Shown piece after piece: positions 17,895 through 25,573 of a stretch of 64,000 nt of DNA. This DNA comes from JASHVB01 sp035535035 (lineage in GTDB: Bacteria; Pseudomonadota; Alphaproteobacteria; Acetobacterales; Acetobacteraceae): assembly GCA_035535035.1 (NCBI GenBank), contig DATLQW010000073.1, forward strand, positions 46,558 to 110,557, in the 5' to 3' direction. Numbering within the stretch: position 1 is the first letter of the stretch; each line of letters begins with the position of its first letter. The position numbers were made by a program, and so were the translations under genes. The notes beneath the pieces are model-generated. The model was not told where the DNA came from. It was given only the letters and a program-made list of their open reading frames with translations, and did not search any database.

Positions 17895-18704
17895 ATGCCT
17901 ATCGGTGGCAAGGACCGCGGCGAATTCGATGACCCGGCGTTCCTGGCCAGGCTGCGGCAGGGCGACCAACGCGCCTATCAGCGTCTGATCCGCCGGTTCC
18001 ATGGCTCGCTGGTGGGCGTTGCCGCCGCGATCATCGGCAGCCATGCGCAGGGCGAGGAGGTGGTGCAGGACGCCTGGCTCGCCGTGTATGCCGGCATTGG
18101 CCGGTTCGAGGGCCGCTCCAGCCTGATCACCTGGCTGTTCAGCATCGTGCTGAACCGCGCCCGGACGCGGGCCGGCCGCGAGGCCCGGACGGTCGGGCTG
18201 CCGGACCTGGCGGAAAGCGGCGAGCCGGGCGAGCGGGCCGTGCCGCTGTCCGCCTTCCAGCCCGACGGGCACTGGGTGGAAGCGCCCCGCCTGTGGGACG
18301 AGGTCAACCCGGAACGCATTGTCGGCGGGCGCCAGCTCTGGGATCACGTGCTGGCGGCGATCGAGCGCCTGCCGGCCGGCCAGCGTGCCGTGCTGATCCT
18401 GCGCGACATCGAGCAGCGCGAGGCGGAGGAAGCCTGTGCGCTGCTGGACATCACCGCGGAGAACCAGCGCGTGCTGCTGCACCGGGCGCGCGGACGGCTG
18501 CGGGCGACGATCGACTCGCTGGTTGGCGCCGCTCCGGTCGCGGTGGCGCGCGCCGCGCCGGTCCGGCGCGCCGGGCGGGCGACCGGATCGGTCGGGCGGT
18601 GCGCCGTCGCGGCGTTCCGGCTGCGGGCCTGGCTGCGTTGTGCTTTGGGCCGCGCGCCGCGCAAAACGGTGGACAGCGAACGAGGGACGATGGTGAATGC
18701 GTGA
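17895..18704 (+). CDS. RNA polymerase ECF-type sigma factor
   Basis: The 269-residue protein is an extracytoplasmic function sigma factor. Region 2 is visible as GEEVVQDAWLAVYAGIGRFE followed by RSSLITWLFSIVLNRARTRA. Region 4 is visible as AIERLPAGQRAVLILRDIEQ with a helix-turn-helix ending HRARGRLRATID. A C-terminal extension of about 60 residues after region 4 is Ala/Arg-rich and longer than in most ECFs. The start may be ATG 17895; GGAAGG lies 13 bases upstream, slightly far. The divergent zinc-finger protein is the obvious candidate for its anti-sigma partner. The regulon is unknown. Confidence 0.88.
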   Translation: MPIGGKDRGEFDDPAFLARLRQGDQRAYQRLIRRFHGSLVGVAAAIIGSHAQGEEVVQDAWLAVYAGIGRFEGRSSLITWLFSIVLNRARTRAGREARTVGLPDLAESGEPGERAVPLSAFQPDGHWVEAPRLWDEVNPERIVGGRQLWDHVLAAIERLPAGQRAVLILRDIEQREAEEACALLDITAENQRVLLHRARGRLRATIDSLVGAAPVAVARAAPVRRAGRATGSVGRCAVAAFRLRAWLRCALGRAPRKTVDSERGTMVNA

Positions 18705-18748
18705 CGTGGATACCAGCCGCGGGACAGCGGGCGGACAAGGGGGGCGAG

Positions 18749-18940
18749 ATGGCGACAAAAAAGGACAAACCGGCGCCGGCAGGAAAACCGGCAGCGAGCC
18801 GGGGAACGGCGCGGGCAACGGCTGCGCCGGCGGCGCCGACATCGGAATCCGGCAACTCCCGCCGATTGCTGCGGGAGGCGGCGTGGAGCCGGATGTTTGG
18901 CCGCACCGAGACGAAGAATCCGTTCGCGCGCTCCCGGTAG
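18749..18940 (+). CDS. small basic hypothetical protein
   Basis: This 63-residue reading frame begins MATKKDKPAPAGKPAASRGT after AAGGGGGGCGAG, a good ribosome site. The first half is Lys/Pro/Ala-rich like histone tails. The second half, NSRRLLREAAWSRMFGRTET, looks like a short amphipathic helix. It follows the sigma factor gene by 45 bases and may be co-transcribed. I do not recognise a family. The basic Ala/Lys/Pro composition suggests a nucleic-acid-binding or unstructured protein. Confidence 0.5.
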   Translation: MATKKDKPAPAGKPAASRGTARATAAPAAPTSESGNSRRLLREAAWSRMFGRTETKNPFARSR

Positions 18941-19175
18941 GGCGGCGGACAACCGGCGGGGCCGGGCGCGCGCGCTTCGCTGCTCCGGGGTCCGTCGTGA
19001 GACAATCGCTCCACGCGACGCAACGCGCCGTTCGTTCGTCATCGCCGCGCGCCTCATCATCCCGCTCCCCTGGTCATCGCGACCCAGGCTCCGACTCCGC
19101 GCCGCCAGCGACCGGGCGGGCTGGAGCAGCTTGCGGCGCTGGACTACCACCGTTGGGCACATGAGGGAGATGACG

Positions 19176-19961
19176 ATGGCGGATCTGCTCGAGACGATTG
19201 AGGACGGCGTGGCAATCCTGACGCTGAACCGGCCCGAGCGGTTGAACGCGTTCTCGCCCGACATGCTCTCCGGCCTGCGCGAGGCGCTGCCGCGGCTGGC
19301 CGCCGACGAGGCGGTGGGCGCGATCGTGGTTACCGGCAGCGGGCGCGGCTTCACCGCCGGCGGCGACGTGAAGACGATGGCGGCGCGCACGCAGGGGCAG
19401 AGTTTCGAGCAACGCCTGGAAGGCTACCGCTCGATGCATCAGATACCGCTGCTGATGCGGACGCTGCCGAAGGTCATCATCGGCATGGTGAACGGCCCGG
19501 CGGTCGGCGCCGGCTTCGGTCTGGCGCTGGCGTGCGACCTGCGCATCGCCGGGCGGTCCGCACGGTTCGCCACCGGCTTCGCCAATGTCGGCTACTCGGG
19601 CGATTTCGGCGGGTCCTGGCTGCTGACGCGGCTGGTCGGCACCGGCAAGGCGCGCGAGCTGTACTTCCTGAACGAGATGCTGGACGCGGAACAGGCGGCG
19701 GCGCTGGGGATGGTGAACCGCGTGGTGGACGATGCCGTGCTGCGCGAGGAGACGCTGGCGCTAGCCCGGCGCATTGCCGAGGGGCCGCGCGTGGCGCTGG
19801 GCTACATGAAGCGCAACCTGCACGCGGCGGAAACCGAGCCGTTCGGCGCTGTGCTGGACATGGAGGGCATCCACCAGGCGCGGGCCGGACAGACCGAGGA
19901 CCATCGCGAGGCCGTCGCGGCCTTCGCGGAGAAGCGCACGCCGCGGTTCCGGGGGCGCTAA
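19176..19961 (+). CDS. enoyl-CoA hydratase/isomerase family protein
   Basis: The 261-residue protein is a crotonase-fold member. ILTLNRPERLNAFSPDML and the oxyanion-hole loop GSGRGFTAGGDVKTMA are clear, and the second loop is GMVNGPAVGAGFGLALACDL. In the region of the catalytic acids it reads NVGYSGDFGGSWLLTRLVG, so only one of the two usual Glu positions is obvious. It may be an isomerase or another crotonase activity. GAGGGAGATG lies just before ATG 19176; the more upstream ATGs at 19161 and 19170 are less favoured. It is followed by a family C repeat. Confidence 0.88.
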   Translation: MADLLETIEDGVAILTLNRPERLNAFSPDMLSGLREALPRLAADEAVGAIVVTGSGRGFTAGGDVKTMAARTQGQSFEQRLEGYRSMHQIPLLMRTLPKVIIGMVNGPAVGAGFGLALACDLRIAGRSARFATGFANVGYSGDFGGSWLLTRLVGTGKARELYFLNEMLDAEQAAALGMVNRVVDDAVLREETLALARRIAEGPRVALGYMKRNLHAAETEPFGAVLDMEGIHQARAGQTEDHREAVAAFAEKRTPRFRGR

Positions 19962-19963
19962 AA

Positions 19964-20135
19964 CCTCTCCCGCGCCGCTGCGGGAGGTCGGCGCGAAGCG
20001 CCGGGTCAGGGCGAAGCATGCCACACGAAGCACCTTTGGTGCGGTGCGTCTCGCGGCACTCGCACCCTCACCCTCACCCTCGTCGCTCCCGCCCTCGTCG
20101 CGCCGCGCCTCAACCTCTCCCGCGCGGTGGGAGAG
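19964..20135. repeat. palindromic repeat cluster, family C
   Basis: Between the crotonase gene and rsmD the sequence runs CCTCTCCCGC-GCCGCT-GCGGGAGG, then GGCGCGAAGCGCCGGGTC, then the direct repeats CACCCTCACCCTCACCC, and closes with CTCTCCCGCGCGGTGGGAGAG. It resembles the element at 5370-5490. Its right end lies inside the end of rsmD and encodes the last residues of that protein. Confidence 0.6.
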
Positions 20136-20682
20136 CTGTACTTTGCCAGATGCTCAGCCGCGCGGCGCCGTGCGCGCGCTCGGCCAGAAGCTCCCCCAGT
20201 TCCGGCAATTCCTCGTCGCGCCCGGTTTCCGCCGCCACCAGCGCGCCGGGCGCGATCCACCCCATGGCACGCAACCGGTCCATCGCCCGGGACACCAGAT
20301 CCCGGCCGTATGGCGGATCGACAAACACCAGGCCGCACGCTTCGCCCGCCGGCGCCGCCAGCACATCCATCGCCAGCACCGTGGCGCGATTCTCGGCGCG
20401 GCATGCCGCGACATTGCCGCGCAACGCCGCCAGCGCCGCGCGATCCTGCTCCATGAACGTGGCGTGCGCCGCGCCGCGCGACAGCGCCTCCAGCCCGAAC
20501 GCGCCGGTGCCGGCGAACGCGTCCAGCACCCGCGCGCGCTCCATCGCGTCGCGGCCTCCCCAGGGCGCGTGCAGCAGCATGTCGAACAGCGCCTGTCGCA
20601 CCCGGTCGGCGGTCGGCCGGGTGGCCTGCCCCGCCGGAGCAATCAGCGCGCGGCCGCGCCAGGCGCCGGCGACGATGCGCAT
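20110..20682 (-). CDS. rsmD: 16S rRNA (guanine-966-N2)-methyltransferase
   Basis: The 190-residue protein starts MRIVAGAWRGRALIAPAG, as RsmD proteins do (RIIxGxxRGRxL). It has the SAM-binding motif VLDAFAGTGAFGLEALSRGA and the catalytic VFVDPPYGRD. RsmD adds N2-methyl to G966 of 16S rRNA during 30S assembly. The ATG overlaps the stop of the upstream pseudouridine synthase gene (TGATG), showing coupling. The final eight residues, ALPPRGRG, are encoded by a palindromic repeat, which seems to have replaced the normal end of the gene. Confidence 0.93.
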   Translation of the reverse strand: MRIVAGAWRGRALIAPAGQATRPTADRVRQALFDMLLHAPWGGRDAMERARVLDAFAGTGAFGLEALSRGAAHATFMEQDRAALAALRGNVAACRAENRATVLAMDVLAAPAGEACGLVFVDPPYGRDLVSRAMDRLRAMGWIAPGALVAAETGRDEELPELGELLAERAHGAARLSIWQSTALPPRGRG

Positions 20683-21440
20683 CAGGCCTCGCGCGGCACC
20701 GGGTCGCGCGGCACCTGATCGCGCAGCACCCGCGCCGGCACTTCCTCCACCGCGCCGCGCGGCAACGTGCCTAGCTGGAACGGGCCGTAGGCGACCCGGA
20801 TCAGCCGCGTCACCGGCAGGCCGAGATGCTCCATCACCCGCCGCACCTCGCGATTGCGGCCCTCGCGCAGCGCCACGGTCACCCAGGCGTTGTCGCCCTT
20901 CACCGCGTCCAGCCCGGCCTCGATCGGGCCGTAGCGGACGCCCGCCACCGTCACGCCGCGCGCCAGCCGCTCCAGCGCGTGGGCGTCCGGGCGGCCATGC
21001 ACGCGCACCCGGTAGCGGCGGATCCAGCCGGTGGCGGGCAGCTCCAGCTTGCGGGCCAGCGCGCCGTCGTTGGTCAGCAGCAGCAGCCCCTCGCTGGTGA
21101 GGTCCAGCCGCCCGACGCTGACCACGCGCGGCAGGCCGGAGGGCAGCTTGTCGAACACCGTCGGCCGGCCCTCCGGGTCCCGATGCGTCGTCACGAGACC
21201 GTCCGGCTTGTGGTAGCGCCACAGGCGGGTGCGTTCCGGCGCGTCCACGACGGCGCCGTTCACCACCACGATCGCGTCCGGCGTGACGAACGTGGCCGGG
21301 TGCGTCACCGGCGCGTTGTTCATGCGCACGCGGCCTTCGGCGACCAGCTTCTCGGCGTCGCGCCGGCTGGCGATGCCGGCCCGCGCCAGCCACTTGGCGA
21401 TCCGTTCGCCGCGCGCTGCATCGCCCATTGGGTCGCTCAT
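20682..21440 (-). CDS. rRNA pseudouridine synthase, RsuA/RluB family
   Basis: The 252-residue protein has an N-terminal S4 RNA-binding domain (ERIAKWLARAGIASRRDAEK) and the Rsu-family catalytic motif GRLDLTSEGLLLLTNDG with the nucleophilic Asp. A second conserved block is REGRNREVRRVMEHLGL. It isomerises uridine in rRNA, probably 23S position 2605 (RluB) by length and S4 type, although RsuA or RluE activity is not excluded. The C-terminus repeats RDQVPRDPVPREA. The start at 21440 overlaps the stop of the preceding glutamine amidotransferase gene (ATGA). It is in one operon with rsmD. Confidence 0.92.
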   Translation of the reverse strand: MSDPMGDAARGERIAKWLARAGIASRRDAEKLVAEGRVRMNNAPVTHPATFVTPDAIVVVNGAVVDAPERTRLWRYHKPDGLVTTHRDPEGRPTVFDKLPSGLPRVVSVGRLDLTSEGLLLLTNDGALARKLELPATGWIRRYRVRVHGRPDAHALERLARGVTVAGVRYGPIEAGLDAVKGDNAWVTVALREGRNREVRRVMEHLGLPVTRLIRVAYGPFQLGTLPRGAVEEVPARVLRDQVPRDPVPREA

Positions 21441-22150
21441 CCGCAGGCCGCGATCAGGCCGTCGAAGATGCGGCGATCGCCGGGGTCGATGCCGAACTCC
21501 GGGTGCCACTGCACGCCGAGGCAGAACCGGAAGCGCGCATCTTCGATCCCCTCGATCACAGAGTCCCCGGCGACCGCGTTCACCACGGCGAACCGCCCGG
21601 GCTCGCGCACCGCTTGATGGTGCGACGAGTTCACCTGCATTGCCGTCGCGCCGACGATCCGGTGCAGCAGCGTTCCCGCCGTCACCGCCACGCTATGCCC
21701 CGCTTCATGGCGCGGAGTCCGCTGCGCATGCTGCAACGCGTCCGGGACGGCGTCGGGAATGTGCTGGATCAGCGATCCGCCGAGCACCACCGCCAGTAGT
21801 TGCTCGCCGCCGCAGATGCCCAGCACCGGCAGGTTGCGCGCCAGGGCGCCCTCGGTCAGCGCCTGCTCCGCCGCCGTCCGCCCCGGCTTCAGGGTCACCG
21901 TGGCGTGCCGGTCCGCGGCGCCGTACAGCGCCGGATCGACGTCGAAGGCGCCACCGGTCACCACCAGCGCGTCGATGCGCTCCAGGTAGTCCGGCGCCAG
22001 GGCCGGGTCGTGCGGCAAGGCGACCGGCAGGCCGCCGGCGGCAGCGATCGCCTCGGCGTAGTTCTGCCGCATCGCATACCAGGGGTATTTCGAGTAACCG
22101 CCGGATTGCTCGGAATCCAGAGTCACGCCGATGATGGGGCGTCTGGCCAT
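21437..22150 (-). CDS. class I glutamine amidotransferase-like hydrolase (PuuD/gamma-glutamyl-GABA hydrolase family)
   Basis: This 237-residue protein has the nucleophile elbow VLGICGGEQLLAVVLGG and the catalytic His in VQWHPEFG. It begins MARRPIIGVTLDSEQSGGYS, the usual first strand of the peptidase C26 family. Members hydrolyse gamma-glutamyl amides, for example gamma-glutamyl-GABA in putrescine breakdown. A second family member is at 62810. The frame is open upstream through the tadA start, so ATG 22150 was chosen. It is the first gene of an overlapping leftward operon with the pseudouridine synthase and rsmD, and divergent from tadA, 46 bases away. Confidence 0.88.
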   Translation of the reverse strand: MARRPIIGVTLDSEQSGGYSKYPWYAMRQNYAEAIAAAGGLPVALPHDPALAPDYLERIDALVVTGGAFDVDPALYGAADRHATVTLKPGRTAAEQALTEGALARNLPVLGICGGEQLLAVVLGGSLIQHIPDAVPDALQHAQRTPRHEAGHSVAVTAGTLLHRIVGATAMQVNSSHHQAVREPGRFAVVNAVAGDSVIEGIEDARFRFCLGVQWHPEFGIDPGDRRIFDGLIAACG

Positions 22151-22196
22151 GCGGCGGTTGCTAGACCGCGCGGGCATCACCGGGCAAGAAGCGCGC

Positions 22197-22637
22197 ATGT
22201 CGGCGATGGACATCGCACTGGAAGAGGCTCGTGCCGCTGCCGCGCGCGGGGAGATACCGGTCGGCGCCGTGGTGCTGGCGCCGGACGGAACGGTGCTGGC
22301 CCGCGCCGGCAACGCGGTGGAGGCGCGGGCGGACGCTTCGGCCCATGCCGAGCTGCTGGCCCTGCGCGCGGCGGCTTCGGCCCGCGGCGAGCCGCGCCTG
22401 CCGGACTGCGACCTGGTGGTGACGCTGGAACCCTGCCCGATGTGCGCCCAGGCGATCAGCCTGTTCCGTATCCGCCGGCTGGTGTTCGGCGCCTACGACC
22501 CGAAGGGCGGCGGGGTAGAGCATGGCGCGCGGGTGTTCGACGCGCCGTCATGCCACCACCGGCCGGAAATCGTCGGCGGCGTGCGCGAAGCCGAGGCCGC
22601 CGCCATGCTCACCGCGTTCTTCGCGGCACGGCGATAG
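22197..22637 (+). CDS. tadA: tRNA-specific adenosine deaminase
   Basis: TadA converts A34 to inosine in the anticodon of tRNA-Arg(ACG). The 146-residue protein starts MSAMDIALEEARAAAARGEI. It has the zinc deaminase motif SAHAELLAL, with the proton-shuttling Glu, and LEPCPMCAQAI, with the two Cys ligands. GARVFDAPSCHHRPEIVGG near the end is typical for the tRNA enzyme. The frame extends to 22131 through other Mets, but ATG 22197 gives the standard family length. It stands alone, divergent from the amidotransferase operon. Confidence 0.93.
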   Translation: MSAMDIALEEARAAAARGEIPVGAVVLAPDGTVLARAGNAVEARADASAHAELLALRAAASARGEPRLPDCDLVVTLEPCPMCAQAISLFRIRRLVFGAYDPKGGGVEHGARVFDAPSCHHRPEIVGGVREAEAAAMLTAFFAARR

Positions 22638-22655
22638 GCCGGTTCCGACCAACCG

Positions 22656-23315
22656 TCAGTTCGGCCAGAGCTTCACCACCGGCGGATTTTTGGTTGATCC
22701 GATTACCGCGTAGAACGCCCAACGCGCGGCATTGCGCACGCCGAACACCGCGGCGTCGCCGACATAGCCGCTGACCCCGGGCTCGAACACCGCCAGGTTG
22801 GACGGGTCGAGGTCGCCGTGCTGCACCAGTGCCGCGGCGATCGCCGCATAGGCGCCGTGATACGCGGTGATCAACGTCTGGGTGCTCGTGGCGCTGAAAT
22901 CCGGGATCGCCGGAATCACCGCATAGGCGTTCGCGTGAACCACGGTCGGGTTGCACAACCCGCCGGAAATGAAGAAGCCGCAGCCGTTCAGCTTGGCGGT
23001 GAAGAAATAGTCGCGCAGCGCGCCAAGCTCGGTCACGTAAACCTTGTCGGTCGCCCAGGGCAGCAGATACGCGACCTTGGCGGCGTCGGCGGCACCGCTG
23101 CAGGCGACGGTGAGGGATGCGCCTTGATTGGCGTCGATCGTCGCGCTGCCGTCGGCGCCGACGCCGCCTTTCGAAAAGTAGCGCACCTGATAGGTCCCGC
23201 CGCCGGCGGCCAGGTCCCAGCCGGAGCCTTTGTCGGCCACATTGGCAACTGTCGGCCGCATCGGCAGGTTCAGGGTCGCCGGTTGCGTCTTGAGCTTGTC
23301 GAGCGTCCAGGCCAT
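22656..23315 (-). CDS. orphan protein with CNF-like Cys/His deamidase pattern
   Basis: I do not recognise a named family. The 219-residue protein begins MAWTLDKLKTQPATLNLPMR and has no signal peptide or membrane helix. The middle reads YFFTAKLNGCGFFISGG, and His follows in NPTVVHANAYAVIP. The Cys (112) and His (127) are 15 residues apart, preceded by a beta-strand-like segment. CNF-type glutamine deamidase toxins have an LSGC motif and a His 15 residues later. The resemblance is in pattern only and the function is unproven. It stands alone between tadA and purD, convergent with tadA. A minor alternative is an unrelated small enzyme fold. Confidence 0.7.
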   Translation of the reverse strand: MAWTLDKLKTQPATLNLPMRPTVANVADKGSGWDLAAGGGTYQVRYFSKGGVGADGSATIDANQGASLTVACSGAADAAKVAYLLPWATDKVYVTELGALRDYFFTAKLNGCGFFISGGLCNPTVVHANAYAVIPAIPDFSATSTQTLITAYHGAYAAIAAALVQHGDLDPSNLAVFEPGVSGYVGDAAVFGVRNAARWAFYAVIGSTKNPPVVKLWPN

Positions 23316-23408
23316 CGAGGTCTCCAGCGGAACGATGGCCCATCCTAGCCGGCAAGATGTTCCGCTTGCCTAATCACACGTTCGTGTAGTCCGCGCGCTC
23401 GGGCGGGG

Positions 23409-23425
23409 CGCCACCGGCGGTGGCG
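23409..23425 (-). terminator. possible terminator hairpin after purD
   Basis: Eight bases beyond the purD stop lies CGCCACC-GGC-GGTGGCG, a perfect 7-bp stem. There is no T-tract on the minus strand, so if it ends purD transcription it is not a canonical Rho-independent site. Confidence 0.3.
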
Positions 23426-23432
23426 GCACCCG

Positions 23433-24728
23433 TCACCCGTGCGCCGCCTGATCGGCCTGCCCCAGCGCGCGCCAGCCGATGTCGTGGCGGCAGAAACCCT
23501 CCGGCCAGTCGATCGCCCGCACCGCAGCGTAGGCCGCGTCATGCGCGGCGGCGAGCGTGGCGCCGGTGGCGCACACCGTCAGCACGCGTCCGCCGGCGGC
23601 ACGCAGCGTGCCGTCCGCGTTGGCCTCGGTGCCGGCATGGAACACCTGCACGCCGGGCAACCCGGCGGCACGGTCGAGGCCACGGATGACGCTGCCGCGC
23701 TCCGGCGCGTCGGGGTAGCCGCGCGCCGCCATGACCACGGCAATCGCTGCCGCGTCCGACCAGCGCAGGTCGAAATTCGCCAGCTCGCCGTCGCAGGCGG
23801 CCTGCAACGCCGGCAACAGGTCGGATTTCAGCCGCGACAGCAGCACCTGGCACTCGGGGTCGCCGAATCGGACGTTGAACTCGATCAGCTTTACGCCGTC
23901 CGCGGTGAGCATCAGCCCGGCGAACAGGATGCCACGGAACGGCGCGCCGCGCCGCGCCATCTCGGCCAGCACGGGCCGCACGACCCGGTCCATCGCCGCT
24001 TGCTCCAACGCGGGGGGAAACATCGGTGCCGGCGCATAGGCGCCCATGCCGCCGGTATTGGGGCCGGTATCGCCGTCGCCCACCCGCTTGTGGTCCTGTG
24101 CCGAGCCGAGCGGCAGGGCCGTCTCGCCGTCGCATAGGGCGAAGAGCGAGATTTCGTCGCCAGCCAGATATTCCTCGATCACCACCGACTCGCCGGCCTC
24201 GCCAAAGGTACGCGCGTCCATCATGGCGTCGATTGCGGCCAGCGCTTCGGCCTCCGTGGCGGCGACCACCACGCCCTTTCCGGCCGCCAGGCCGTCGACC
24301 TTCACCACGATCGGCGCGCCGCGGCGGCGGATGAATTCGCGGGCGGCTGCGGCGTCGTCGAACCGCTCCCACTGGGCGGTGGGGATGCCGGCGGCGTCGC
24401 AGACCTCCTTGGTGAAGGTCTTGCTGCCTTCGAGCCGCGCCGCGGCGCGCGACGGACCGCAGCAGGCGATGCCCGCGGCCTCCATCGCGTCGGTGATGCC
24501 GGCGACCAGCGGTGCTTCCGGACCCGGCACCACGAGATCGGCCGCGTTGTCCTGCGCGAAGGCGACCAGGGCCGGAAAGTCGAGCACACCGATCGGCACG
24601 CATTCGGCGACCTGGGCGATGCCCGGGTTGCCGGGCGCGCACCACAGCTTGCTCAGCAAGGGACTGGCCGCGAGCGTCCAGCACAGCGCATGTTCGCGTC
24701 CGCCCGATCCGATGACCAACACGCGCAT
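23433..24728 (-). CDS. purD: phosphoribosylamine-glycine ligase
   Basis: PurD joins glycine to phosphoribosylamine with ATP, the second step of purine synthesis. The 431-residue protein starts MRVLVIGSGGREHALCWTLA. It shows the ATP-grasp features FTKEVCDAAGIPTAQWERF and PIVVKVDGLAAGKGVVVA, plus HKRVGDGDTGPNTGGMGAYAP in order, with the family's NVRFGDPECQ near the end of the ATP-grasp domain. The length matches PurD of other bacteria. It is transcribed alone, divergent from the deoxyribosyltransferase gene. Confidence 0.97.
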   Translation of the reverse strand: MRVLVIGSGGREHALCWTLAASPLLSKLWCAPGNPGIAQVAECVPIGVLDFPALVAFAQDNAADLVVPGPEAPLVAGITDAMEAAGIACCGPSRAAARLEGSKTFTKEVCDAAGIPTAQWERFDDAAAAREFIRRRGAPIVVKVDGLAAGKGVVVAATEAEALAAIDAMMDARTFGEAGESVVIEEYLAGDEISLFALCDGETALPLGSAQDHKRVGDGDTGPNTGGMGAYAPAPMFPPALEQAAMDRVVRPVLAEMARRGAPFRGILFAGLMLTADGVKLIEFNVRFGDPECQVLLSRLKSDLLPALQAACDGELANFDLRWSDAAAIAVVMAARGYPDAPERGSVIRGLDRAAGLPGVQVFHAGTEANADGTLRAAGGRVLTVCATGATLAAAHDAAYAAVRAIDWPEGFCRHDIGWRALGQADQAAHG

Positions 24729-24911
24729 GAGCCGTCTCCACTATCGCGCCCCGTCACCAAGGGCCGCCGGACGCAGGCTGTAGCACAGAGGTTTCCGGCA
24801 CACGATCCGCGCCCACCTGTCGCCGCGCCGGGATTCCGCTTGACCCGGTGCGCCCGGCCATGCCGACCTTGCACGCGCCGCCGCGGTGCCAATGGCGGAA
24901 GGGGAGAGACC

Positions 24912-25544
24912 GTGCCGCACTCCGAGCCCGAGCCATCGGTCGTGCTTCGCCCGCGCCTCTATTTGGCCGGACCGATGGTCTTCTATCCCGATCCGGCGAC
25001 GATCTTCGCCGAAATGAAGCGCATCTGCTCTCGGTACGGCCTGGAGGGCGTGGCCCCGCTTGACAACCAGTTGTCCCTGGCCGGAGTGCTGCCAGGCCGC
25101 GCGCTGGTGCGTCGCATCGTCGCGGCCGACCTGGAACTGATGCGCGACCTCGATGCCGGCATCTTCTGCCTGGACGGGTTCCGCCGCGGCCCGGAGATGG
25201 ACCCAGGGACCGCGTTCGAGATCGGCTACATGCACGCGCTGGGCAAACCGCTGGTCGGCTGGACAGCCGATCCGCGCGATTATCCGGCGCGGGTTGCCGG
25301 CTACTTCCGCGACGTGTTCCAAACGACGCTGTGGCCGGCGCCGCCCGGCGCCCTCGGCGCCACCTCCGGCAGCCTGCGCGATCCGGACGGCATCCTGGTG
25401 CACTCGGAATCCTGTTATCAGAACGCGATGACGGAGATCGGCATCGAACTGAGCGGCGGCCTTGTGTTCGCCGATCGGGACTGGAACCGAGCTTTCGCGG
25501 CAGCGGTGCGCCATCTGGCCGGGAGGCAGCACGGCAGCGGATAG
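24912..25544 (+). CDS. nucleoside 2-deoxyribosyltransferase family protein
   Basis: The 210-residue protein has the Rossmann-like fold start PRLYLAGPMVFYPDP. Its active-site region is DLDAGIFCLDGFRRGPEMDP followed by GTAFEIGYMHALGKPLVGW. This holds the Asp that binds the base and the Glu nucleophile of nucleoside deoxyribosyltransferases. Such enzymes exchange bases on deoxynucleosides, but related folds cleave nucleotides or signal molecules. The start is GTG 24912, with AAGGGGAGAG just upstream. A membrane protein gene follows after 29 bases on the same strand, suggesting a paired unit. The real substrate is unknown. Confidence 0.82.
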   Translation: MPHSEPEPSVVLRPRLYLAGPMVFYPDPATIFAEMKRICSRYGLEGVAPLDNQLSLAGVLPGRALVRRIVAADLELMRDLDAGIFCLDGFRRGPEMDPGTAFEIGYMHALGKPLVGWTADPRDYPARVAGYFRDVFQTTLWPAPPGALGATSGSLRDPDGILVHSESCYQNAMTEIGIELSGGLVFADRDWNRAFAAAVRHLAGRQHGSG

Positions 25545-25573
25545 GCGCGATCATCGGAGGGAGACATTGGAGA

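Noticed and set aside
24840..24868. TTGACC before the deoxyribosyltransferase gene as a promoter
   Set aside because: The bases 17 downstream (CCGACC) do not resemble a -10 element.
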